Shown: piece by piece, positions 20,043 through 29,184 of the stretch
Layout of the letters: every line of letters begins with the position of its first letter
Position numbering within the stretch: the stretch's first letter is position 1
Assembly: GCA_033557685.1 (NCBI GenBank)
Contig: JAWQRN010000320.1
Location: 1 to 31,499 of the forward strand
DNA from: Sperchopsis tessellata
Lineage: Eukaryota > Arthropoda > Insecta > Coleoptera > Hydrophilidae
DNA: 31,499 bases
Direction of reading: 5' to 3'
Notes under the pieces: model-generated
What the model saw: the letters and a program-made list of their open reading frames with translations, nothing else
Database searches by the model: none
Told to the model about the DNA's origin: nothing
Position numbers and translations under genes: made by a program

Positions 20043-20352
20043 GAAACCAAATTTTCTTTAAATAAAAGTGATATAATTTGTGAAACGTCCTGTTAATAAA
20101 CGATACGACCCCCTAGTATGGTCTTCAATGAAGGAGGTAATACAATGGTGTGTAGTTGCATTTCATCTAAAGAGGTAGGTTCAATTCACCGAATGGAAGC
20201 CAAGATAGATTACATTATTTACAAAAATATATTGAAACACATGCTCCTATATGCTGAGTGGAATATGCCATTACGATTTGAATTTCAACATAATAACGAT
20301 CCAAAACATACGCCCAAGTTAGTGAAATAGTGGTCCCAAGAAAAAAAGTTCC
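20043..20352 (+). pseudogene. Tc1-like transposase, second half (interrupted)
   Basis: Resumes with ETKFSLNKSDI, which corresponds to the ESKFNLFGSDGI block after the first catalytic Asp, and KRPVNKRYDP. Then, across small frameshifts, comes the NEGGNTMVCSCISSKEVGSI block (about 20124-20183), followed by HRMEAKIDYIIYKNILKHML and the second catalytic motif FQHNNDPKHTPKLVK (about 20281-20325). The usual FQQDNDPKHT has become FQHNNDPKHT, so the expected Asp is an Asn. The C-terminal SPDLNPIENLW region is missing. No terminal inverted repeat was identified. Confidence 0.85.
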
Positions 20353-20880
20353 ATAGAAAAGTTAACATTTATTTTAGTTTGTATTTTCATTATAGAAATA
20401 ATCAAATTTCTTCAACATTTTATTTATAATTTCATATTATACAAATTGAACCTCAAATATATTACAAAACAGCACCAACAAAGAAATGGAATGGATTTCT
20501 TTGTAAGGGTTAAAATTTACATTTTCCCAAATATTTTCAAATAATGTAAGAAAGAACCTGCAAGTTGTTTATTGATTGACGTTTTAATATTTCTAATTAT
20601 AACTGAAAAAGTGAAATATCCCATTAATGTGCAACTCAAACATAAAGAATTTATGATTTATGGCGGAATTCAGTACAATTTGTAAAATTTAACGATTTTT
20701 TTCTGCCAAATAATCCAATAGTATATGAAATATAAGCTCACAGCAATTTATATAAAATAATGACTAATTATTTGATTGTTGGAATATAAATTCTCCAAAG
20801 AACAAAAAATTTCAAGTGATAAATTGGCAACTTTTGTTCTGTAACTGTAACTCTAATTAACTTCATAGACAAATGTCTTT
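20353..20880. other. AT-rich non-coding stretch
   Basis: No gene or repeat recognised between the Tc1 remnant and the foldback repeat. Confidence 0.5.
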
Positions 20881-21029
20881 ACATATATGTATTATTTTGA
20901 TATTTGATTAAATCTATTCTCGGGCAAACTGTCCAAGTCAATATATTAAATGCAGAAATCAAATATAAATCGAAAATTTTAGAAACAAGATTTGATTTAA
21001 TCAAATATCAAAATAATACATTCATGTAC
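20881..21029. repeat. Short foldback element (~150 bp)
   Basis: ATGTATTATTTTGATATTTG and the following ATTAAATCT (about 20887-20915) recur in reverse complement at about 20990-21025 as AGATTTGATTTAATCAAATA followed by TCAAAATAATACAT. The arms are about 35 bp with few mismatches and a ~75-bp spacer. A related sequence, TACATGAATGTATTATGTTA then GAAATTTGATTAAATC, is at 8811-8850. This suggests a small dispersed MITE-like family. Confidence 0.7.
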
Positions 21030-22235
21030 GGCCAAGGAAGCAACAAATTCTTAGCCTTTATATATTTATTATTTTTATAAATACATAGTTGTACAGAAGT
21101 GAACTAAAAATTTATAAGCACTTCTCAAAACTTTAGTCATTTTTGGCTTGTTTAATGCACATTCCGGACGTGAGGAAATATGCGCTTGAAGCAAAGCCAA
21201 TTTTTGTCTCCCACCTCCCTCACTTGTTTTCTCAGCTTCATATCGCTTACCGCCTCTCTCATTGTTGATGTGGTTATGTATTAAATGCATTGATGACGAA
21301 CATATCCGTTTATAGTGAACCGTGCAAGTACGTGTTCCACAGGAAGGTGTACTATACGTTCTACTACTATATGCTATATTAATACAGTCCAATATTTCTA
21401 AGATTCACTTGCATGAGAATTCTTATAAAACACGGTATCTAGGAATTCGCTTCGCAGCAGGCTAGAAACAGTACGGACCTGGATAAAGGTGCAAAAAATT
21501 AATGAATTGAATTCCGCCGGCAAATCGTTGAACTACACAATTGCAAGAGTTAAAATAGAGCAAGCGTACATTAACCAAAGCAGTATAGGCAACAGTCTCG
21601 GAAACGTTAAAACACAAACCTGCTATGTTAGTTGCCTACACGTCGTCCGAAACAATTTCACACATTGGATTAAATAGAATTACTGACTGTCCAATTTCAC
21701 ATGAATTAGCAGTGATACCGACAGCAATAAAACCATCAAATCAAGGATAGCCGCTAAATAATACATTGTTATGGCAGAAATTAACGAAATTACGGACTTA
21801 TTTTTAGAAAATCAATCGTGTTACGTAAAATGTAATACTAGGACGCAATTATCCATTGTATGCTAGCAAGGTTAAGGTCAAGCGTTAATGATTCAAAGCA
21901 AATGTATTATATTATAAAGTTTTTACTATACCAATTTTAAATAGTGTTAAATATCAAATAGATAACTAGATAACAAGTCACTCATCCCCCGTCACTTCCG
22001 CTTTAAATACTTAAATTTAGACGGCGAATCAATTATTTTTCATCAAAGATTGTTCTTCCAGCTCAACACTTGCCTGAAAAAGCAGTGTCAAAATAATAAC
22101 AATTTTACACTATTACTATAAATACTGGATAGTGTAAATAGTTGCTCAACATTTTTTTTATTATTAAAACAGTATAAGAAGCAATAATAAAATCTCTAAA
22201 TATATAATTTGCCGGACTTCTGGAAAGTTAATATT
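21030..22235. other. Unassigned stretch
   Basis: No confident gene. A 105-codon minus frame (21392-21075) and a 62-codon plus frame (21489-21677) are slightly GC-richer than their surroundings but match nothing I recognise. They could be eroded transposon pieces. Confidence 0.4.
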
Positions 22236-22244
22236 CCTTAAACG

Positions 22245-22288
22245 ATGATGAGGTTCGGAGAAAGAGCCGAAACAGCTATACAGCCCGG
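22245..22288 (+). ncRNA. Degraded hammerhead-like fold
   Basis: UGAUGA at 22246-22251 lacks the leading C, which is A here. It is followed by a 5-bp stem II, GGUUC (22252-22256) with GAGCC (22264-22268), then GAAA at 22269-22272. Next is C-AGCU-A and UA at 22273-22280, where stem III has one mismatch (C against A). The 3' strand CAGCCCGG follows, but the expected complementary 5' strand is absent. The order and spacing fit a type I hammerhead whose 5' half was lost, as in a 5'-truncated retroelement. It is unrelated in sequence to the 13.5-kb ribozyme. Confidence 0.45.
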
Positions 22289-22410
22289 TTACAAATAAAA
22301 TTTCAGCCGGTGCTGGCCTAATCTTGTAGCTCTGGACGATTTTGAAATTGTATAATCGGTAATCGATACTCGAAATATAATATTTTATACTGATTAAAGG
22401 CTTTAATAGA

Positions 22411-22900
22411 AAAAAAAGATTAATAGAAAAATCGATTAATCAAATAATCGATTTATCAATAAATCGATTATTTAATAACATGAAATTTTGTTTACATGTT
22501 GATAGTTTTTTAACAACAAGATCTTCAGGTCACATTTTGAAGTATGACATCCAAACAGTGTCTTATGCATATTTTACGTCTCGAAATATTTGCTGTTATG
22601 TTATTACAGTAAATCCTTCATGTAGAATAATTTTAATTTAGAAATATAATACTAACAGCGGTCTAATATTTTCATGGTTTAAAACAACTAGCGAACAGAT
22701 GTTTGTATCATACGGAATTTCATTTTTACGCATAACATTAATATGACTGTTTTTACTAGTGCTGTCTTCAATTGGTTTGTTTCGACTAGTCGATTAGCGA
22801 AAGGTGATAGTCGACTAGTCGATTAATCGTATATTCACGATCACAAAAATCGATTGTCGATTTTCGACTAGTCGGTTTCTACTAATCGCTTTTCGAATAC
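22411..22900. repeat. Cluster of ATCGATT / TCGACTAGTCGATT palindromic words
   Basis: At 22442-22473 a perfect 13-bp inverted repeat (AAATAATCGATTT and AAATCGATTATTT, loop ATCAAT) sits next to further ATCGATTAAT words. From about 22783 to 22880 the words CGACTAGTCGATTA (twice directly) and CGACTAGTCGGTTT, CGATTTTCG and related forms recur in both orientations. Such repeated, partly palindromic words are common near the ends of hAT-like elements, where they bind transposase. No transposase is visible here, so the assignment is open. Confidence 0.65.
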
Positions 22901-22904
22901 TTCG

Positions 22905-23225
22905 ATTTCTTTTGAAGAATGGAGAACTTGCGGTTTCTTTTGAATTGGGGAGAATACGTTGTGATACCATTGTTTTAGAATACGTGCAATTTTTGACCTT
23001 CGAATCGTTGACGTATTGTAGTAAAGCTTTCATTTCCGGAGTATTTGACAGCGATAAGTGGATTTCTGAAACATCTTATTGACAGCTTGATAACTGACAA
23101 CAAAATTACAATTCTCCGTTCGTCAAGAATTCAACGAACAAGATTCTAAGATAATTTGACATTAAAACGGTATTCTTCCCAATTGAAAAGATATCGCCAG
23201 TTCTCCCTTCTTCAAAAGATGTCAT
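22905..23225. other. Unassigned stretch
   Basis: A 72-codon minus frame (23033-22815) overlaps the repeat cluster and is probably chance. The part nearest 23100-23225 may already belong to the degraded upstream body of the Penelope-like element, but no motif is clear. Confidence 0.4.
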
Positions 23226-23229
23226 CCCA

Positions 23230-23572
23230 TTGAAGGTTTAAAGGGTTTATCAGGTCCCTTGTTCATGTGTCAAGGTCTAAATCGGATGCGATTGATACTC
23301 ATCTAAGGCAGTATGCTTTACTCGTCTTGGTCATATTATTCAATCAGTCGTAGCTGAACATCGTCATGACACAGGCCATGCCAAAGTCTTGGTACGAGAG
23401 TCTTCACATTTCCCAATATAATTTATAGTAGTCATTGAGGTATATAATAGCCCCAACAATATTAATAGGGACGATGGTTTTCAACTTCCCATCGCATGAA
23501 GGATCCCCTACCCTCATTCTGCCCACTTAAACTTGGTAATAATTATCCGCATGGAAATGCGCTGCCCTAGCT
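23230..23572 (+). pseudogene. Penelope-like element, GIY-YIG endonuclease relic (copy A)
   Basis: From 23341 one frame reads QSVVAEHRHDTGHAKVLVRE then SSHFPI, a stop at 23419-23421, and VVIEVYNSPNNINRDDGFQL ending at a TGA. This matches the C-terminal GIY-YIG region of Penelope-like retroelements (S.VAEH...TGH....KVL.RE......REAIEI.....N.NRDDG..L...W). The enzyme would nick DNA to prime reverse transcription. The final TGA replaces the conserved Trp. The upstream GIY-YIG start (about 23236-23330) is present but frame-scrambled. The RT domain is absent. Compared with copy B it ends abruptly near 23572, before the promoter-bearing 3' end. Confidence 0.8.
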
Positions 23573-23574
23573 AT

Positions 23575-24058
23575 TACATTTAAATTTTTTAATCATTATT
23601 ATTTTTAATATGTGCAACCCATTGTATACATCATAGGTTGTTTTTAAACATTAATTTTGACTAAATATTGTAGTAATTTTTCCTATACAAATGTAAATAA
23701 ATATGAGCACATAACTTACTTTTTAATTTCTTTCTGGCAGCTATCATGGAAATATTTAAAAACTGATATGGAGGAAAAATGTCCACATTCTTATTAGCAA
23801 AATAGTTTGTTGCTGATTGTGAGTGTATATATAATCCTCCTTATGGAAAAGTTCCGTTAGACCTGTTTAAAAAGAAATCATTTCAGCGTTTAGCTTCTCA
23901 TCAACCAGTAAAAAATTCTATTGAATAATATTTTGAAGGGTTGTGACGCATTTTTTACCTACGGGATAGTTTAGAAATATGAAATAGGTGTAGATGGAAG
24001 TTATCGAGAAAAATAAAAGTTATAATCATTAAGTATATTTTGTTTTCTATTATTGAAA
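23575..24058. other. Spacer between the two Penelope-like copies
   Basis: AT-rich sequence with no recognisable coding region. It separates two same-strand partial Penelope copies, so they are not a direct tandem junction. Confidence 0.5.
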
Positions 24059-24060
24059 AA

Positions 24061-24425
24061 AAGTCTTAACTCGGGAGCCTTCTTATTTTCCCAGAAAACT
24101 TCGAGAAGCCATTGAGGTTTATAATCGCCACAACAATATCAATAGGGGCGATAGTTTTCAACTAACAATTGCTTGGCGAATCCCCCTCTCTCGTTTCTTC
24201 ACTGCGCTCGGTAATAATCGCAACGGCCATGTGCTAGTGCGCATCCCCCACTCCATTCCTTGCCTATATAAGCATGATCCGGCCGAGTTTGGATCAGTAC
24301 AGTGAATTAATTCATTGAAGTAACATCACTTGCCTTGAAAATGTCCCTTGCAAAAGTGGACGAAGCGTCGGTACTTGTCAGAGCCTCTACAAGGTTTCCA
24401 CCCGGAAACAACATTCAATGGATAT
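24061..24425 (+). mobile_element. Penelope-like element, 5'-truncated copy B with GIY-YIG tail and 3' end
   Basis: An intact frame from 24063 to the stop at 24303-24305 reads VLTREPSYFPRKLREAIEVY then NRHNNINRGDSFQLTIAW and a tail ending LYKHDPAEFGSVQ. LREAIE..N.NRGD is the conserved end of the Penelope-type GIY-YIG nuclease. The 3' region adds the motif GACGAAGCGTCGGTAC at about 24360-24375 and a CCACCCGGAAAC block near 24400. Only the last ~80 codons survive, as expected from the strong 5' truncation of these elements. No stop interrupts the remaining frame, so it seems younger than copy A. The 3' part aligns with the end motif at 29.08-29.17 kb. Confidence 0.8.
24265..24298 (+). promoter_or_regulatory. 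TATA box plus initiator in the Penelope-like 3' end
   Basis: TATATAAG begins at 24265. TCAGT lies at 24294-24298, its A 31 bases downstream, a canonical arthropod core promoter. It overlaps the last codons of the element. In Penelope-like elements terminal repeats can carry the promoter for a following tandem copy. This copy would fire toward 24.3 kb and beyond, where a minus-strand Tc1-like gene now lies. Confidence 0.6.
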
Positions 24426-24429
24426 AAAT

Positions 24430-25233
24430 ATTTGTTAATACTACTTCATATTTCTAGTAATTTCTTAAAAAGTTCATCCTTATGTTTGAAAATTTTCGAT
24501 GGCATTTTACTTTTAACTTCACCCCACACATGCTCCATCAAATTTAAGTCCGGTGACTGAGATGACCATTTTAAAATTTGATTACTTTTGCTCTCTAACC
24601 ATTGCTTTACAATAGCGTTAGTGTGCTTCAGTCATTATCGTACTGAAAAATCCATCTCCTCTTGTGTATAGCGCCTGTCAATGTTGACTTTATATTTTAA
24701 TGAACCCATTCCAAAATGTGAGAAACAGCCTCAACCATGAATACAACCTCCATCGTGCTTCAAAGTTCTTGTTGTGTATTTAGGATAAAATTTTGTATTC
24801 TTATGTCGTCAAATAAACAATATACCATCGCTATTTGCCATATTAACTTTAGTTTGGTCGCTAAAGAGAACATTATACCATCTCTCCGGTTCCCAGTCGA
24901 CACGATTCTTAGTGAATTCAACACGTGCTGGTCGATTTTTCATCGATGTCAGCGGCCTCTTAATTGGTCTTCTGCCTTGAATTATTCTAATGCTTAAATC
25001 TGAGAGACCAATTGTTGATGAATTTGAGGTGAAGATAACTTGAATCTTCTTCCCACGGTGCGAATATCAGTTTTTCGGGGTCGATTACTTCAACTGTTCA
25101 AAATTTTGCAATCTTTTGAGAAACAACAGATTTTCTGACACCATAGCAGTGGATTTTTTTTAAAATTTACCTTGTCTGTAATTATTGATTCGTTTTCATT
25201 CTGTTGAAGAGACAAGTACCTTCTAGTAGCCAT
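24430..25233 (-). pseudogene. Tc1-like transposase relic (minus)
   Basis: Read on the minus strand, the possible start is ATG at 25233 (MATRRYLSLQQNENES). A scrambled DNA-binding region follows, then RRPIKRPLTSMKNRPARVEF. Next are DWEPERWYNVLFSDQTKVNM and ANSDGIYCLFDD (about 24905-24800), the first catalytic block, and WIFQYDND (near 24650), the second catalytic Asp. The end is SQSPDLNLMEHVWGEVKSKM, with a FKHKDELFKKLLE tail (about 24565-24455). The three catalytic positions Asp, Asp and Glu appear kept, although the frame is broken by stops and shifts. Its end lies within about 10 bp of the Penelope-like 3' end, so one may have inserted next to the other. Terminal repeats were not found. Confidence 0.85.
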
Positions 25234-25239
25234 TATAAA

Positions 25240-25980
25240 CGCTTTTACCACTTTAAATATGTTTATTGTACTAAATATTTTAACATATTTAAAATAATAT
25301 AAAAAATATGAAAGTATTACACATATTATTTGTCGCAAGAATATAATAACATGAAATAAAACTATGCCTTTATTTTTAGATTTATTTACCAACAATTTTG
25401 CAGCAAAATTATAATAATTAGTTTTAAAATTTCACAATAAAAGATTTATTTGTTAGTAATCAAGTAGATTATGGCGATTCCTTAAATTTTGTCCGGAAGA
25501 TATTCATCTATCTATAGTATCTGTAGCCTTTTTCATTCGATAGTGCTAGGATTAGCATGGACCCCACATTTATGACTATTCCAGCGGGGAAAATAATTAA
25601 AACACACATTGCGTGATTATATTGAATATTTCGTAATCATATCTCGTTTACTAATTCTATTTGGCGCAAATATTTGTTATAAACCTGCCCACCTAAAACA
25701 TTCTTTGATATATTATTGCATAATATCTGCAGCTGAGTATTCGTTTACATGTATATAAATAAAGCCGATTTGCGAAAGTACCTACCTATAATTCGTGTTA
25801 GTATTCTTATCACAAAGTTTATTATCTTATATGGTTTGAACCCATAAGGCCTTTTAAACGTGTACATACTATTTTTTATATTGACATAAATTACTCATTC
25901 AGACGTTTGCCTTAGCGACAATATTTTCTCAACTCACCAAAAGATTAGATATAAGCTATAAGCGACCAGCAAAATTAAAC

Positions 25981-26031
<51 letters not shown>

Positions 26032-26430
26032 AATTTCCATTTTTGGAAAGAAATCTTTGTTAACAGTTAATGTGTAAAAAGCTGACAAACCCTCCGTAGA
26101 TATATGTCACTTACCCTATCATTCTATAAACACGATACTTGTAATATCGCGTTTTTTATTCACAAAATAATCTTCTAAATAAAATAAAAACTTATGTACT
26201 AGATTTGACACCTGCATCACTACTCTTTTCTCAATTTATTCAGTATGCATATCCTTTTTGAATCATTTACCCTATCATTCGAAACACGATACTTCCTGTT
26301 TGAGAATTTATTTGCTTTTTGGCCAAACAACTAACTTTGAGAAGAGTATTTACAACATTGATGTTCCACTTGTACGTTTATATATAGACTATCTCCATTT
26401 CTAATAGATGTTATTTGCATTGTTAACAAT
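25240..26430. other. AT-rich non-coding stretch
   Basis: No coding region. Contains the AT microsatellite listed separately. The phrase ACCCTATCATTC followed by an ACACGATACTT block occurs near 26113-26140 and again near 26270-26293, a short diverged direct repeat about 157 bp apart. Confidence 0.55.
25984..26029. repeat. (AT)n microsatellite
   Basis: About 23 consecutive AT/TA dinucleotides. Confidence 0.95.
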
Positions 26431-26437
26431 TCTTTTT

Positions 26438-26744
26438 AGCCGTCTCGTTAGCTCAGTGGCTAAGTACTACGCTACTAAGCGTGGGGTCTCGAGTTCGAGA
26501 CTTAGATGTGATCGACTTTACGTGATTAGGGAAAAGTCTTTGCGGTGGTCGTCTTCCGAGAGGGACGTAAAACTGTGAGTTTCGTGTATTGTAGGTAAAT
26601 GAAGACCACGTGCACGTAAAGAACCCAATTTCAGGTGGAATACTAGATGCGGAAAAATTTCAAGGTGTGGAACCCTAATCGCTGGCGTCGGTGATTGGCC
26701 ATAGCAGCGGAAATAGGCCGAAGTTAAATAAGCAAATAAACATC
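26438..26744 (+). mobile_element. tRNA-derived SINE
   Basis: The first ~75 bases look like a degraded tRNA with a polymerase III promoter: box A TTAGCTCAGTGG at 26448-26459 and box B GAGTTCGAGAC at 26491-26501. The anticodon-like stem is TACGC/GCGTG. The body (about 26512-26720) includes GAGAGGGACGTAAAACTG and GCACGTAAAGAACCC. This resembles the conserved central domains shared by many invertebrate SINEs, though I cannot name the domain with certainty. The tail is AAATAAGCAAATAAACATC. TCTTTTT occurs both at 26431-26437 and 26745-26751 and may be the target-site duplication. Amplification would depend on LINE enzymes in trans. It is the best-preserved short element in the window. Confidence 0.8.
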
Positions 26745-26759
26745 TCTTTTTCGGTTAAA

Positions 26760-27180
26760 ATTGAATTTGAATTTTGTGACTTTTAAAAACGATTTATGTT
26801 ATAAATATTTTGTAAAAAATGTCTATATGTTTTATTACAAATACATAATAATCGAAAAAGAGGTGTTGAAAAATAGGTATAGCTTTTATATGTTAGTACT
26901 AGTAAATTTGTATCTTTACGTCAACGCATTTCCGAGGAAATAGATATCTAATTCTAAGAGCAGACTTTTAAAGTTGTAATATATACTTTACCCATGTTGG
27001 TATCACATTCGAGTTGAATTTGGGGGAACATACCTAAAATAGAAACAAGTATTAATATAAATTGTTTTTTAAATTTAAAGTAGCTGAAATTATTCCAGCT
27101 GATTACTATGAATAGTGTATATTGTTATACATTTATTATATTTGTTGTAAGAGAATTATAGAAGCTTGTAGTAAAGAATG
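26760..27180. other. AT-rich non-coding stretch
   Basis: A 60-codon frame (26761-26943) rich in Tyr/Phe/Asn is a by-product of AT-rich sequence. Nothing else is recognised. Confidence 0.5.
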
Positions 27181-27189
27181 ACTTCAAAC

Positions 27190-27430
27190 GCAGCATATCC
27201 AGCATTTATACCAGCATTCAGCAACTTTTGCAATGTGGAATAATAAAGTTGTTAGAAGTTAAAATAATGAATTAAATAATTAAATTTCAAATTTAAGCGA
27301 TATTGCGCTACAATGATATACAGATTTCTACCTCCAATAAAAGACGATAAGTGATATTCCATAAAACGTAGCGTGTGCAGCACTCATCCCAGCGCTCTGC
27401 AACTTATACAGGGTGCTCGGAAAATTAAAA
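27190..27430. repeat. Diverged direct repeat pair
   Basis: CAGCATTCAGCAACTTTTGC (about 27210-27230), with the preceding CAGCATATCCAG words, is echoed by GCAGCACTCATCCCAGCGCT then CTGCAACTTATACAG near 27377-27412. Spacing is about 180 bp. The second copy runs into ACAGGGTGCTCGGAAAATTA, a phrase resembling ends of arthropod repeat elements. Family unknown. Confidence 0.45.
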
Positions 27431-27434
27431 GTCT

Positions 27435-28455
27435 AAATTACGGTTAGTATATTTTTTCAAACATTCTAAATATAAAATTACCAAAAGAACAAGATAATAA
27501 ACAATATGAACATTGAAGTTCAATGTCGTACCGGCCTGTATATTCAACCCAATTCAAGAATTTAAAAAACCATTATAGTAGCTACCCACACCTGAGTTCT
27601 TCGCTTTAGGTCCGGTATGAGTCACATTGGTAAGAATGCATTTATTGTAATTGTCTGTTGGGCGTCTAGCTACCATCGGCCGGTATATAATTAAAATATG
27701 AAACAAACAATAATTGTACACAAAGTTGCTAGTAATTTCTTTCTGGGAAAGTTTTTATCTCCAGAATCAGGAGACGCGTTCTAATTTTTATTTTATTTCT
27801 CGAATGGTCGTCTAACAGTAACAGTGAGGTTCGGAATGAGTAAAAATAATTCATATGCGGTTGGTGATGGGAGGAGATACGCAGGTAGGTCTGTCAAGGA
27901 AGCAGGTGTATCATGGGAAGTCCCCTCAGACGTCACGCTTAACTGCCCAAGAAAATTAACCACCCTTCAAAAGGTACGAAAGGACAGACAGATAAATTTT
28001 ACATAATATGCGATCAAATATTGCATGACAAAGTAAAATCATGCCATGTAATTATTTTAACTACACTTGCAATGATCATAATAAATTCTATCAATTAACC
28101 ACAAAATAACAAATAGAAAATTATTAATAAGCAGTGCGAACTGGGACAAAAATTCAGGTTTTAAATAAAATCTGTGTTCCCAGTAAATGGAGTTTCAATA
28201 TCCAGCAAAGATTTCCATCCAAATTAAAATGTTTCAAGTATCAACTATGTTTACATACTTACGACATATGTGTTTTTACCGTTCTAACTGCTACATTTTT
28301 GACAATCTGTTCAGATCTAATATTATGTTCACACTTTGATTTAAAGTTCACAATAATACAAAATATTACTTCAAACTTACAGAAATTAGAATTTATCTTG
28401 TTTAATAAAAACCTGTTTTCATTGTAGCTTTGAATTTTCGATAGTATGTACTAAA
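27435..28455. other. Unassigned stretch
   Basis: No confident gene. A GC-richer patch at 27825-27980 holds a 60-codon open frame (27824-28006) unlike any protein I know, and the 97-codon frame at 28134-28427 is low-complexity. The patch could be an eroded transposon end. Confidence 0.4.
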
Positions 28456-28464
28456 CAGCTTTTA

Positions 28465-28972
28465 ATGGCAGAAGCCACCACATTTGCCCTCTTCGCTGAC
28501 GACACCGCTATCCTAGCCACCTCTTCCAGGAAATGGTTAATTCTACGCAGATTTCAGAGACAACTAAAAATCAACCCGCAAAAATTCATCATTTTCCCCC
28601 ACAGGAGAAGAGGAACAAACAGTAAAACATCTAGGCATTATTCTAGGTACTCCGCAATAAAACCAAACAGCCGCCCCAGCCTCGCCAACAAAACCATCTA
28701 CAAAAGCATCATGCGATCAGTCTTCACACATACATCTGCTAGAACAACACTAGTAACGGAAACGTCCTGATCGTAGAAAGACTCCAAAATAAGATTCTAA
28801 GGATGCTAACCAACAGTGACCACATGTCTCACCCAGGTACTGAGGAAAATCACAGGGCTATCAAAAATCAGGGACGTCATTCTCCAGGCCCCGGAGAAGT
28901 TCTACATCCGTGAAGATGATTTCACTGCAAATATTACCGTCTTCAACCAGGAAATACTCCCTTCAGGATAAA
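28465..28972 (+). pseudogene. jockey-like LINE reverse transcriptase C-terminal relic
   Basis: Begins EATTFALFADDTAILATSSR, the RT active-site block with the FADD motif, then QRQLKINPQKFIIFPHRRR and, after a frameshift, EQTVKHLGIILG, the post-palm block. Later come SIMRSVFTHTSA, RLQNKILRMLTNSDHMSH and ITGLSKIRDVI followed by a FYIREDDF-like segment in shifting frames, the usual C-terminal region of jockey-type polyproteins. The base composition is clearly more GC-rich than the flanks. The sequence is not the same family as the copies at 19 and 30 kb, since its active-site block differs. The 5' part is missing. Confidence 0.82.
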
Positions 28973-29084
28973 ACACAAGCTCCCCAACCAATGAACCATG
29001 TAATAATCATAAAGTACTGACTCTAAGTAACATAGTGTAGAGGATCTAATAACTGCCGGTGTTTCTCTACTGTTATAGCAGTGG

Positions 29085-29170
29085 ACGAATTGTCGGTACT
29101 TATTTGAGCCTCTACACGGTTTTCACCCGGAAACAAAATTCATATAGATAATAACCGTGGAAGTCAATTA
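29085..29170 (+). repeat. Penelope-type end motif copy
   Basis: Contains GTGGACGAATTGTCGGTACT at about 29091-29110, then GAGCCTCTACACGGTTTTCA and CCCGGAAACAAAATTCAT. This follows the 24.35-kb copy almost word for word. The GAAGC core of that copy is GAATT here. It is followed by ATAATAACCGTGGAAGTC. It directly follows the jockey-like relic, so one of the two was cut by the other or by deletion. Confidence 0.7.
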
Positions 29171-29184
29171 CATTTAATAGTTCT

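Noticed and set aside
21075..21392. 105-codon minus frame as a conserved protein
   Set aside because: Cys/Ser/His-rich but without a motif arrangement of any known zinc finger or secreted peptide family, and no start context or homologous copy in the window.
26439..26512. A functional tRNA gene
   Set aside because: The cloverleaf is imperfect (anticodon loop of six, weak acceptor pairing) and a SINE body and A-rich tail follow directly, so it is the head of a SINE.
28134..28427. 97-codon open frame as a host gene
   Set aside because: Low-complexity composition of AT-rich DNA, no family resemblance and no splice or promoter context.
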